A stretch of 64,000 nt of DNA from Gossypium raimondii (Eukaryota > Streptophyta > Magnoliopsida > Malvales > Malvaceae): NCBI RefSeq assembly GCF_025698545.1, contig NC_068569.1:682001-746000 (forward strand). Direction: 5' to 3'. Each line of letters starts with the position of its first letter. Position 1 is the stretch's first letter. The notes below the pieces were generated by a model that had not been told where the DNA came from, did not search any database, and worked only from the letters and a program-made list of their open reading frames with translations. Below are positions 24,381-36,906 of the stretch, piece by piece. The position numbers and the translations under genes are program-made.

Positions 24381-25379
24381 GTCCATTTGACATGTTATTT
24401 TTTTATCATTCATTTGGTATCTCTTAATTAAAAATTTTGTTTTGATTGTGTAAGTTCATTTCATAGTATTATTTACATATTTTATATCTATATAATTATT
24501 TGAAAATGAGGAATATAATTAAAATAAATATGAGTGTATAAATAGGAAAATTATGAATCGAATTCCAATATTCTTTAAATTTTATTATCTTATAATAAAC
24601 ACTTTTAGGTTAATGTTATTAAATTTATGATTGATTGAACTTCAACATTTAACTTAGTGCCCACCTTATACTCGCTTTAGGAGTTTGAATCACTGAAATT
24701 ATTTGTTAATTCGTGAACTTGAAAAGGCGATAAATTTATAAAGTAATTTGAACCATCATCTATGATTTATAACTTATCAAACATATGTGGACGTATTAAA
24801 ATTTGGCAATCATAATAAAATTTAAAAAATTAATCAAATTTTATGAGAAAGTCTAGATTGAAAAGAAAGCAAAAGAAAGACCCTACAAGTTTCGAAGAAA
24901 AGGAAAAAGAGAGAGAGCGTGGCGAAGACCTTACAAGTAATGCACCAATAAACCAAAACATACTATAGCCAGGCGACCCCTCCACAAAGTGCAAATGTAA
25001 AACCTTGAAAAGCCCAAGTTAAACTACAAATTGTATGTATGCATGTATGGGCAGTGCAAAGGAAAATGATATTGATTGGACTCAATTGAAATACGTCCAA
25101 ACTCTACGTTGGAATAGTTCAATTTCCTTTCCCAGTGGTGTGCTAATCATCATGGTTCATGCATGGGAAGCTACAGATGTGTAATTTTGGGCCTAGGCCC
25201 ACACCAGTGTCACCAACAACATTATTTTTTAACACTTCCATCGAGTGGATAGTGAAGTCAATGTGATAGTGGCAATCGGCATGCTCTGCTAATGTCTTTT
25301 CTATATGCGACTTCGGTTCAATTTTAAATTAATTTATTTACCAGATTTTTCAAGAATCTACCATCGAATTTATATGTAC

Positions 25380-25848
25380 AAGGTTATTTAATTGCGTCAT
25401 ACATCCTTAAATATTAACTTTTATTCTAAATTAGTCTTTAAATTTTAGAACGTTCTAATTATATATTTAAACTATTGATGTTATATCAATAAGGTCATTC
25501 TATTACTAAAATAATTAATTTAACCATTAAATGATATGTCAAATCTTATGTGGCATAGTTTTGAGATTTTCAAAACTTTTATAGAAAGCTTTATTGCTCA
25601 CTTTTTTAAAAATTTTTACTTTTAAAAGTTATACGGTAATATTTTATTTTTTTAATTTTCATTTTAAATTATGTCATATAAGATTTTATATGTCATTTAA
25701 CAGTTAAATTAATGGTTTTAATAATTGAAGGACCTGATTGATATAACATTGATAGTTTAAAAATGTAATTAGAAAGTTTTAAAATTTGAGGACCAATTTA
25801 AAATAAAGATCATAGTTTAGGGATGTATAATGCAATTAAATCTTAAAA
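25380..25848. mobile_element. Inverted-repeat MITE
   Basis: The left arm (AATTGCGTCATACATCC onward, about 25388-25560) pairs with the right arm (about 25680-25842, inverse TTTAATTGCATTATACATCCC). Both arms carry a TTATATCAAT[A/C]AGGTC block and AATTAATTTAAC. Target duplications are not clear. Non-autonomous DNA element. Confidence 0.6.
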
Positions 25849-28800
25849 CTTATTTAATTATATTTGTGCATTTTCATGAATGTACAATAATAATATCCTC
25901 TCTCTGAAGATGAAACTTTCTGATAATTGGCTTTGGATAATATCTTCATTATTCAACATTTTTTTTTCCTTCTCTTTCTGCATGCTTTTGCTTGTAAGGG
26001 ACATTAAAAAAAAAAATCCAAATCTCAAATAAAAAATAAAACCCAAAAACTTTTATGATAATTAATGCATGTAAAGTGGTAGTGGGGGCTGAGTCTTTGC
26101 CCAAGAGGATGGCATGAAACATAATGATACTATGTTTGGACAAATAAAAATAAAATATAAACATATATTATTACCTCTATTATTGTTAAAAAAAAAAACA
26201 TTGATTAGCTATATTTGTATAATTTTATATACACTGAAAGAGTTGGGATTCTCAAGCACCTCACTACCCCATTTGACTCAGTTTAATCAATTGGGAGACA
26301 TTTCCATTAACAATGTCTAATAGGCTAAAATGGTAGGTATATCTTTTTATTCACATAAATCCAAATTTCTTACTAAAATACATGAGGGGAGCAATGACTA
26401 CTTGCTTTGCTTGTTTGATTATTCATGGATATGCTCAACTTTTTGTGATATTATGTTTTCTTTTTTGTTTTTGTTTTTTATTCAAGGGAGATTATTTGTT
26501 TGATCCAATAAACTTGATTTAGATTAAATTTTCTCTGAAATAACAAAATGTTATAATTAAAATAAAATTAAACCCAATAATGTTATCGATCCAATAGTAA
26601 ATTTACGCAAGTTTCAAATTAATCAAACAGTCTAAAGTTTAATCTTTGTATCGATAATTTTTTCAAAATAATATATATACATATATATATAATTGAACTT
26701 GATTTATCTCTAATTTCCTTTCTTGTAACACAAGGTTCACAATTAGAGTTTCACTAATCGAGACAAAAGCCAACACTTTAAAAAAATTAAAACCATATTT
26801 AATTATCATTGAATTTCTTTGAAGTCGATTATATTGTGAATTAATATAATGATAAAATTACGTTTTAACTTCTTACAAAATTTTATTATTTACTTTTCAC
26901 CCTAAAATAATTTTGTAGCCTCCTATATAGATTAGCTAATAAAACAAATACATAATATTCAATGTTAGATAATGTATGACTTTGATAAAGCTATTGGGTC
27001 TATAACAGTGGTGGGTTACATTTAATATATAGTTTTATTCTTTCACACTTTGATGGATCGCCAAATTCTTTTTATTATTGTTTTACACGGGGTCTGGGGA
27101 ATTTTTTTTATATAATTTGCACTTGCCTTTTAAGATCCGAGCACTGTTCACATATAACAAGAACAGTCTGCGATGCGAGTCTTACTGATATAAAATCGTA
27201 TTTCAGCAAGGTACGGCACAATAAATATTTTAATATGAATATAGTTTCCATTAAATTATCGATATATATTTTGAAATAATTTTATTATAAATTTCGATCA
27301 TAGAAGAATAACGTATTTCAGTGCACTCGTATCCACATACTCTTATATCGGTAACATGCATTTGATAGTCGAACTACTATTTAATCGACGTGATTAATTA
27401 AAATTAAAATTATTTATATAGTTAAAATATTAATATCTAACAAATAAACGTACACAACATAGTTCTGAGGGGCGAAATGTACATAAAATGTGATATTGGT
27501 GTCATCAGTGAGATCATGTAGCAAAAACAGAAGCAAATGCCCTAAAACAGCATTGGTGGTGCTAAGTTTAATGGGGGAATATTATATACTTGCATATATT
27601 TATTTGTTTTTATGTGTATTGCATTACCTTTCACTCCTCACCCTTAAGTTTTCAACATAATATAACCATTTGTATAATATTCTTATTATTTACATTGTCA
27701 ACAATAAATATTAATATATAGATAAATTAACACATATTTATATACAAATACTTCATCCCACGACATATAATTATTAAATGATCTTTAATATTGATTATTT
27801 TAATATCTAATGTGAGTTTTAGTATAGCAAGATCATGTGGGATCTTTTTAAAACGGTTGTGATTAAAAATAGAAAAGAACATATTATGACCAGTTTAATC
27901 AAGCCACATCAAATCGAAAACATTAAATTTATTTAAAATTTGTATCTATCTCTTTTTATTATAAAACCGATTAAATTTATTAAAAGTTAAATTCACTATT
28001 TTTATTTCAACCGTTATGAAATCACACAATCTTTAAATAAATGATACCAAATTATCGTAGGCTGGGGCTGGAAGTACATTTACATTGACTTGAAAGGATA
28101 ATACCTAAAAGTTTGTCGATACACTACCTGTAAGTAAGGTTAAAAGTAAAAAGTGGATTGGGATTAGAGATATGAAATCAGCAGTTCCCCTAGCCTAAAC
28201 ATAGTTTATCCATCTTAATGATATTATAACAAATTCACTAAGTTGATATTGAAGATGAGGACAAATTTGGGCCTTTAATTCAAACCGACAGTCAGCGGCA
28301 GAAAGAGACCAAAAGGAAAAAGAAGAGTTTAGCATAAGACAAGTTCTCCAATCCAAGGCTGAATCTCAGTATCCCACAGCTGTGTCTCACTTTAAACGAA
28401 TGACAATCAATCTCTACTCATCTCCCTCACCTACACCAGAATATATTATAAGTGATATGGTATAACTATTACATAAAAATATTTATAATATGATATTAAA
28501 AATCATAAATATAAATACGCAAATATTTTAAATTTTATCCACTTGCATAACCATTTTTGTAATTTGAATTTTAGTAAGTTATTTCTAAAAATGATGGTAT
28601 TTGTTTATCGAGTTTCAAATCCTCAACAAAATATAGTAAAAATGTCCTTAAAATTACAAATAGTAATACTCTTAACATACACGATAAGAATTAAGTCTTA
28701 ATTTTTAGGTGTTACAAGCAAATTTATTAGAATCGAATTAAATTAGTCGACCAAATCGGTTAAATCAAATGAATTGATACATCAACATTATTCAAAACAC

Positions 28801-29659
28801 CGAACATTTTCCCATACCCAATTATCCAACTACCATTTATATCCGAAGCTTGAAGCTTGTGCACTACTCCCTTTTACTATATCAAAATTCTAGTTTTATT
28901 TTCGAATTTCATTCATCCAAGTTAGTATAATTGGGCAATTTAATCAAATATAATCATTAAATTAGTAATATGTAAACCAATAATTCAGTATTTTACGAAT
29001 TAACACAATAAATAGTTAAACAAAATATATACAATAAATTAATACAAATTAATTATTCAATTTCACATATTTATTAATGAGGAGATTAAATTCTCGATTT
29101 TCATAAAGTTCAAAGAGGATGGACTCTAGAATTAAGTCACAAGCAATTGAATATTAAACCATTTTATATGACACTAATCAACGTTGAAATGAAAACAAAT
29201 TAAATATTGACTATTTATTAATTCTATTGACATTGACGTTATTATTAATATATGAAAATGTCGGTTAAAGCATACTAGAACGTATTTTTCTCTTATTTAA
29301 AAATTTTAAAAGAGATATGAATAGGACTAAATATTATATAAAAAATAAATTAAATTTATCGAGTTTCTTATCTAAAATTTTTAAATTTTACTTTAAAAAT
29401 ATAACACCTTAAAAAATATATTACAAATATAAGTATATGCTTATGTAATTATAAAATAAAATAAAATGGATGTCTAAACACATCACCGATCCAGAAGGGC
29501 GCGAATCTCGATGCTCAAGAATCTCTGCTTTAATCATTTTTTGTGTTCAAATTTGAAAAGAAAAGGTTACTCTTTTTCTTTTTTACCGTAAAAAGATGCT
29601 TTCTTGACTGCGCAAGAAATGAAATTTATTTTTCAAAATCTCATCTCCCGTGACTAACT

Positions 29660-30020
29660 ATATCTACGTGTACGCACCACGTAGAATCTAAGCTGTGATG
29701 CACACATTCATCCCCAAATGATATGACCATCATGCGAATCTATGCCTTCACATGTAACTTTAACACTTGATTCTAACCATATGATAAATAAAAACCCTCA
29801 CGCGCTTGTATTGAATTTGAACCTCCTCATCTTTCCTTAGTGGCTATAAACTCTTGTATCACAAAATCCAAATGGCTTTTTTTCCCTAAAATGGAAAATT
29901 CCCACCGATCCCATAAAAGGTGTTATACACGCTCTTAAAAACACGTGAGGAAACGAATCAAGTTTAGGTAAAATTACACGTGACTAAGAATCCGAGCAAG
30001 ACGCCGCCACGTGGGATTGA
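29660..30020. promoter_or_regulatory. Orphan cluster of ACGT (G-box/ABRE-like) cores
   Basis: Five ACGT-core motifs lie within 360 bases: CTACGTGTACG and CCACGTAG near 29670-29690, ACACGTGAGG near 29940, ACACGTGACT near 29977, and GCCACGTGGG near 30007. In plants such motifs bind bZIP/bHLH factors (abscisic acid or light responses). No gene start is recognised within 3 kb, so the target is unknown. Confidence 0.3.
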
Positions 30021-33000
30021 ACAGCAATCCCCATTGTGCCAAATAGCTAATATTAATATTCCAGTTTTTACTAATGTTCTAGAATTTACCCTACTACCAT
30101 TTTTAAAGTATTAAAAATATATCCGAAATCTTCAATATAATATTGATAAAAGAGATAATTAAAACTTCCGAATACATAAAAATGAATACGAAAATATCTA
30201 AGAAAAATATTGCATTAAATAAATGTTATTCTTGAAATTTAAACAAGTGATTAATAAAATATTTCGCATCACCTTCAACTAAAGAATCTATATTTATACT
30301 CTATTTAGCACGATATAATAAATTAACCAAACTATAGAAAATTCAAACTTCCAATGATGAAATAGAGTTCCGGGAATAAAAATTAGGCTTGTTTTCTAGA
30401 TTTGACTTAAAATGAGTTTAAAATGCTACTCAATTTTGACCCAAATAAAATATTAAAATTCAAACTCGGTTGGACTCGCCCATATTAAAATTTTATATAA
30501 AAATAAATTTAAAAATATAATACATTAAATACACTACAAACATTAAAATAGATATTTCTCAAAGTTTTAAAAATATACTTAAATAATACTAAGATAATTG
30601 CAATTTAACAATCAAATATCTCTAAAATAGTAGTAGCAATAATAAAATAATAACAATAATATAGTAGTAATATAATAGCGAAATGATAACCAAATAACGA
30701 AAAAACAGTGACAAAATAATAAAAGAATAGTAGTATTTTTTTTTTTACAAATTCGACTCAGGCCAAAAAAAACTTACCCAATGTTTGACCCGTTTAGAAA
30801 ATTAGCCTTATTTTTTTATCGAAACCTATTTTTTAAACTTATATTTTTACTCAAACCCTTCTACTGTTTGGTTAGTCTTTCGAATTGGGCCATGACAAGT
30901 CTATGATGAACTAGTAATTTCCCTAACTTTTAACGTTAATTTAGACCTTCCCCTTCGATCTGTTTAGTGTAAACAAATAAATATAAAATAGGTGGGTGTT
31001 TTTACAAAAAATAGGAAAAAGAATTGTACAAATATTTATGATAAAACTTACACTAAAATATTTATAGTTTTAGTTCGATTAACATGAATATTGTTGTCAA
31101 TGTAGGAAGATGTGGATTTGAGTGTGCTGAAATGCATTATCCTCCTATTTATGGATTGAGAATGAGTTATGAGTAATTATAGATATTGTGTCGAAAAGAG
31201 TAAATATGATTAAAATTTATAATTAGATTATTAAAAAATATAAAGCTGAAAAAAATATTGATTCTATTACTTTTAATTGTTTTAAAAAAATATTAAAAGA
31301 ATCATAATGGTTTTGGTAAGCAATTAAAGAGTTATTGATACGTTCACAATGAGCGATGAGATAAAAGTTTGGCAGCCATGCTACAGAACGTAGGGGTAAA
31401 TTTTTTATCTGCAAAGATTTTCTTTGCCTCTATTTAAATATGTATTTTCACTTAGTTTTTATTGAAAAATTAATTCATTACATGAATGGAAATATGCAAT
31501 CTAAAAGGAAACAAAAATAAATGCAATAAACACTCGTTGTAAATTGTGAAATAAAAGCTCCATCAACATGAACAAAAGTTTCAGCCATAACAATAACAGA
31601 ACATTCAAGTACAACGTATTTGAGACCGCTATAAACATCTAACATAATAAGAAAATTAACTCCGGAAGGCCCAAAGCAATGGAAACAAAAACATTGAGCG
31701 TCCACCAAACTAACGAAGACGCAAATACATCCCTAAATACACTTGTACAAGCATGATTGATACCTATAGGTGTCAATGCAAAGACTTTCACCATTTCCGT
31801 AAGAAAAAGGAAAGACTTGTTAAACAAAGAAAAGTAACACAAAACAAGCAATGCTTTAAGCAACATGGGTCAAAATTGATGCGTGAAAATATTTATTATT
31901 TTAGAATACTTTCAAAACAAAAACATATCAATATGCCAACAAAGAGTTACTATTTAAGTATTTACGACCAACTCACTTTTCAAAATGAATTGTTGGTGAC
32001 TGGTGAAGGTTCAACGGTGATGGATTCCGTCTCAATTGATAGTGGCAACAAAAATGTCCATAAAACATATATTCAAACTAAAGAGGGAAAAGGTGCGTGA
32101 AATGGAAAAGAGGAGATGAATTGTTGGTAACTAATAAAGGTGTGTGGAATAAATAGATGAAAAAGCATAAAGATCGATGACGATAGAAGGTGAGCAACGC
32201 CGACCAAATTTTTTTAGCCCACAACTTGGGTTCATTATTCAGTCAAGTTATATATATTTGACCTGTTTTATCCTTTTACATACATAGTACATGATACATT
32301 ATCTAGTTATTATTAAATATCTTGTTGGAATTGGTACATGATTTATTTAAAAATTATATTTATAAAAAATGATTAATATAAAAAAAATCAACGAAGCTTG
32401 GATTGAAATGACAAATTTGAGACATTGGGTGAAAAGATTTATATAAATTTGTAATTATGTTCATAAAAGTCTCTTTTTCAAAAAATGTTATTGATAAAGT
32501 ACATATTAGTTCACCTGCAATCTAATATGTTTATTAGATTAAAATTTTAATAGTTTTATCAACTTTTTCATTTAAAATAAAATAATTTTATTAAATTTGA
32601 AAAATTGAAGAGAAAATTATGAAAAAATCCGAGTAAAAGTTAAAAGCTAATTATATTTTCATTAATATTCTCATTTTAATACACAAAACTTTTAATAGAG
32701 CTCATTTAGAAGATAAAAAATTAAAATCAAATTATAAATAGAACAACTAGTCACTATTTTAATTACAAATGACTTTTCTGATAAAAAATAAATTACTGCG
32801 TTTTTAATGAAAAAGTGAAAAAAACCCACTAATCTACTATTCTTTATAGGTTTTATCTCAATAATCACCGAATTTAAAGTTAAGCCTTTTTTTCCTAAAA
32901 GGACTGAAAACCCACTAATCTAATTTTTAAACGGTTTTTCAATAATCACTAAGTTTATAATTAAATAGAATAACTATTAAAATTATGCATAAATTATAAT

Positions 33001-33461
33001 TTAACGTGCAATTGTATATATAAATTTTGATTTTGTATAATTTTATTATATATATAAAATTTTGACTTGATTCACTCCACGTAAATTATTAACACAATTA
33101 TTGATATAACATTATTTTATATTTATATATTGTATACATAAATAATTATATTTATTCAATATAATAATAAATTGATGTATTTAGTTCTTTAAATGTGTAT
33201 ATTAAATTAAAATTAAAATTTTAAATATACATTTAAATCACAATTAAAATTTCATGTGTATAATTGAACTAAATTAAAATTTATGTACACAATTGCACAT
33301 TAAATAAAAATTCATATATAAATTTGAGATTTATTTTAATTAAATTAATATGTTTTTTTTACGATAATCACTAAATTTATATAACCATGTTATTTAACTT
33401 CACAAAATTACGCGATTATCCACACTAAAATTCCAGAAACTGCCACATACATTTTCTCTTC

Positions 33462-33469
33462 TATAAATA
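33462..33469 (+). promoter_or_regulatory. TATA box of the SAMDC gene
   Basis: TATAAATA followed about 30 bases later by a CT-rich leader (CTCTGCTCTCACTCGCAC). This is a typical plant core promoter. It sets transcription start near 33490-33500, some 380 bases before the first upstream ORF. A leader intron is likely at 33714-33863 (GTAAGT...TGTAG). Confidence 0.75.
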
Positions 33470-33873
33470 CCATGCCTCCGCACTCTGCTCTCACTCGCAC
33501 AATAGAGAAAACCCTTCTACCTCCTTTACATCCCTCGATCTAAAATACTCCCTTAATAAAAGCGCTCCTGTATTTTGTTTCACCACCCTCTCCTTTCCCT
33601 ACCACATATATCTTCTTTCTTTTCTTAAACTGTTTCTTAATAAAATAAATTTGGTCTCAAGCCTTTCCCATTCAGTGTTGTATTTCCATTGATCAGAATC
33701 CTTTATCAGAACTGTAAGTTTGTTGTTCAACAACGGGTTCCCAGTAATCTGTTTATTTGTCTCAGCATACTGTTCTCTGTTTTCCCTTTAATCTCTGATG
33801 CAATTTTTTTGTACCCAGATTCAATCTTTTCAGGAAGATTTAATTGAGATTTTTTTGGTGTAGGTAAGCGTGA

Positions 33874-33882
33874 ATGTTGTAA
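33874..33882 (+). CDS. Tiny upstream ORF of SAMDC
   Basis: ATG TTG TAA, two codons and a stop. Its last base is the first base of the small upstream ORF (TAATG overlap). In plant AdoMetDC mRNAs this tiny/small pair sets polyamine-responsive translation: reading the tiny ORF lets ribosomes reach the main ORF, and reading the small one represses it (established knowledge of the family). The one-base overlap seen here is the classic arrangement. Confidence 0.85.
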   Translation: ML

Positions 33883-34129
33883 TGGAGACTAAGGGCGGTA
33901 AAAAGAAGTCTAGTAGTAGTAGTAGTTCTTTACAATACGAAGCTCCTCTCGGTTACAGCATTGAAGACATTCGTCCAAACGGTGGCATCGAAAAGTTCCG
34001 ATCCGCTGCTTACTCCAACGTACGTGTCCTTCATTTTCCCTTGAACTTTTGTTTTATGTTTTTGGGTCTAACATTTTGTTTTTCTTTGAATGGTTCTTGT
34101 TGTTGCAGTGCGTTAGGAAGCCATCCTGA
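33882..34129 (+). CDS. Small conserved upstream peptide ORF of SAMDC (CPuORF)
   Basis: Two exons, 33882-34019 and 34109-34129, joined across an 89-base intron, encode 52 residues. The peptide begins METKGGKKK, has a run of seven serines, then LGYSIED, RPNGGI and FRSAAYSN, and ends CVRKPS. This matches the deeply conserved plant SAMDC small upstream peptide, which stalls ribosomes when polyamines are high. The intron splitting the peptide near its end is also conserved. The usual ending is CARKPS, so V for A is a mild change. Confidence 0.93.
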
Positions 34130-34335
34130 TATACCTTCAAACAAAATGGCACTCTCGATCTTAGAGTAGGATTTTCTTCGGCATCTTTTATTTATTTATT
34201 TTTCTTTTTGTTTCGTTTTCTCTCTCTAATTTAAGAAGATTTTCTAAGAATCAGAGACTGAAGCTTCCTTGATCAAATACAAAAACCATTGAAAACAATT
34301 TCTAGTGATATTGTTAGCATTGAGCTTTTGTTGTA

Positions 34336-35511
34336 ATGAGAATGGACATGGAATCACCGCTGCCTCCTTCACCAATAGGCTTCGAGGGCTTTGAAAAACG
34401 CTTGGAAATCACTTTCTTCGATCCACCCGTCTTCAATGACCCAAATGGATACGGTCTTCGAGCCCTATCTAGAGCCCAAATCGACTCAATCCTCGAGCCA
34501 GCTTGCTGCACCATTGTTTCTCAGCTCTCAAATTCCAACTTCGACTCGTACGTTCTCTCAGAGTCGAGCCTCTTCATTTACCCAAACAAGATTATCCTGA
34601 AAACATGCGGAACCACAAAGCTTCTCTTATCAATTCCTCCGATTCTCCAACTCAGTAACTCAATCTCACTCACTGTGTCACGAGTTAACTACTCACGTGG
34701 CTCCTTCATTTTTCCTGATCACCAGCCCTCCCCTCACCGTAACTTTTCTGAGGAAGTTGCAATGTTAAACGGCTATTTCACTGATTTCATTACCGAAGCT
34801 TATATAATCGGCAATCCAAAGCTTCAAAACCGTAGCTGGCACATTTACTCGGCCGTACCAAAAAGTTCACCACCGTTCGTGGAAGATCAGAGGGCAGAGA
34901 TCACTCTGGAAATGTGCATGACAGGTTTGAATAGAGAAAAGGCAGGCGTCTTTTACAAGAAATCGGGAGACGAGAACCACTCCGCACGTGAAATGACGAA
35001 ACTGTCCGGAATCGCTGACATTATTCCGAGTCACGTGATATGCGACTTCGAGTTTGACCCCTGTGGGTACTCAATGAATGGGATCGATGGGTTGGCTTAC
35101 TCTACGGTGCACGTGACCCCAGAAGATGGGTTCAGTTACGCTAGCTACGAGTTCATGGGGCTCGACCTTGAGACCATCAAGCACGAACCATTGGTTAAGA
35201 GGGTGCTAACATGTTTTGGTCCAAAAGAGTTCTCTGTTGCGATCACGTGCAATGGTGGGGTCCCTGTCTGGTTCATGGAAGTTGCTGACGTGGAAGGCTA
35301 CACATCTCAGTATACAGTGAAGCAAGAGCTGCCACGTGGAGGGTGTGTGGTTTACAGGACTTACTCCTCCGTGGGTGAGAGGTGCATGGTTCGCATCCCG
35401 ACTAAATTAGCCATGCAGCAGCGGTGCTGGGAGGCTGCAGCGGAGGAAGAGGAGGAGCAAGAGGTGGCTGGTGGTGGGGCGGTGGTTTGTCAGTGTATTT
35501 CGTCAGCCTGA
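34336..35511 (+). CDS. SAMDC: S-adenosylmethionine decarboxylase proenzyme
   Basis: Decarboxylates S-adenosylmethionine to the aminopropyl donor for spermidine and spermine synthesis, in the cytosol. An intronless main ORF of 391 residues. The proenzyme cuts itself at the LSESS motif between E76 and S77, forming the pyruvoyl group from S77. The catalytic cysteine of KTCGTTK is C91. FDPCGYSMN and HVTPEDGFSYAS blocks are intact. The body is more diverged than the usual SAMDC1, and the C-terminus has a Glu-rich, Gly-rich extension, so this is probably a divergent paralogue. An in-frame second ATG lies 12 bases on (M5). Translation is presumably controlled by the upstream ORF pair. Confidence 0.95.
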   Translation: MRMDMESPLPPSPIGFEGFEKRLEITFFDPPVFNDPNGYGLRALSRAQIDSILEPACCTIVSQLSNSNFDSYVLSESSLFIYPNKIILKTCGTTKLLLSIPPILQLSNSISLTVSRVNYSRGSFIFPDHQPSPHRNFSEEVAMLNGYFTDFITEAYIIGNPKLQNRSWHIYSAVPKSSPPFVEDQRAEITLEMCMTGLNREKAGVFYKKSGDENHSAREMTKLSGIADIIPSHVICDFEFDPCGYSMNGIDGLAYSTVHVTPEDGFSYASYEFMGLDLETIKHEPLVKRVLTCFGPKEFSVAITCNGGVPVWFMEVADVEGYTSQYTVKQELPRGGCVVYRTYSSVGERCMVRIPTKLAMQQRCWEAAAEEEEEQEVAGGGAVVCQCISSA

Positions 35512-36906
35512 GAGTTGTCAGTCAGTCAGTCACAGGCTGTCATGGAGTTATTTCTATTTTCGAGTTAAATAAAAAATTTTGGCACTAGGCTATGTTTTAA
35601 TAGGGTCGATTTGTAGACTGATTTAAAATATGATTGGTAAATAAAAAGGTCTGGCAATGGCATAATCTTTGCGAGGGGGGTCCCTAGGCAAAGCTTATTG
35701 TCAGTGTCACTTGGATGCCTTCGTAGCGTTAGAGTCGAACTTTATGATTTGATTGTAAGGACTGATCTGAATTGAAATATTAGTATAAATGTGATTTGTC
35801 GTTCATTGTTGGAGAAAAATCCATTTACTTTTTGTTCTGTTTCATAGCGTGATTGTGAGCTGTGTTCACTAGCTCCAAATGCAAATATTCTCAATTTTTC
35901 AATATTTTCTACTCCAAAATGATTGTGTTATAAGCTAGTGGCTAACATCAAGAACCAAACTTTTTTTATCTGCTCAATTATTCATTTCACATATGGGCCA
36001 ACTTGAGGCCTTTTTTCTTTTCATACCTTCGTTTGGCTATTTTACCTGAAATATTATATAAAAAGAATGACTTACTATTTTTCCTGGCTTCATTCCAAAT
36101 TCCCTATACGCGCTTTTACATAAAACTCTTCAAATAAAAGCGTAATAAATATATTTGTTCGGATAAATATATCGAAGAATTTCAATTTTTTGGGATAATT
36201 TCTAGAAGTTTTAATCGTTCAAATCTCTTTTCTAAATCCCGTTTTTCAAAACTCTTCCTAATTTTATTTGATCTAATACACATAATCACACTATAATATA
36301 AGAACTTAAACTTTAAATTTTATTTTATTTAATTATAATATATATTTTAAATTGTATTGAATATTTCTATATTATTTATTTTAATATAAATAAAAATTCT
36401 ATTAATCTAAACCAATTATTTATCTAAACAAAAAAATTTGCACATCCAAACATTAAAAAATTTTCATCTAAACAAACTTCACTAACACAAAATAAAAAAA
36501 AATTGCGATTCTTTATATTTTTCCTCATTATAGTCCAACATCAAAGGATTGGAGTTTAGGCCATTCAGAAGTAGCCCATTTCTAATACGAAACAAATTGT
36601 TGGGTTCCAAACCGGCCCAATAAATTGGGCGTTAAGACTTTTTTGGAGCTAATGACGCCGAACACTTTGTATTGCCGATGGCCCTTTCCCTATCTCTTCC
36701 TCTGCCACTCAAACTCGACAAATGAAGCTTCCTTAAACCCATACCCACTAACGAAATTTCTCACATGGGTTCAAATTACAATACAGACGCTATTCGGGAG
36801 CAGTTCACATCTCTTATTTAGTACTTATTATCAGTTTCCAAAGCATATTAGCATCTGCTCTCTTTCGCTCGGCATCTTCGGTTCTTCACTTTCCCAGTCT
36901 CCAGCA
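35512..36906. other. Intergenic region, SAMDC 3' end to GDP-fucose synthase
   Basis: The first 350 bases are probably SAMDC 3' untranslated region. The rest is AT-rich. From about 36550 the sequence becomes CT-rich leader of the fucose synthase gene. I see no other gene. Confidence 0.55.

Larger units (their letters stand above)
19769..33461. other. 13.7-kb AT-rich gene desert with MITEs
   Basis: No protein-coding gene was recognised between SARK and the SAMDC promoter. The region holds the DNA transposons annotated separately at 20106-21021, 21637-21925, 23377-24019 and 25380-25848, simple repeats, and long low-complexity stretches. Islands of more balanced composition lie at about 22560-22740, 24890-25330, 28260-28440, 29460-30060 and 31470-32200. 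Open frames inside 31470-32100 have no recognisable domain. I see no retrovirus-like element. Confidence 0.55.

Noticed and set aside
31478-31866. Two overlapping minus-strand frames as a membrane protein gene
   Set aside because: The frames differ, no domain or splice structure joins them, and composition is not coding-like.
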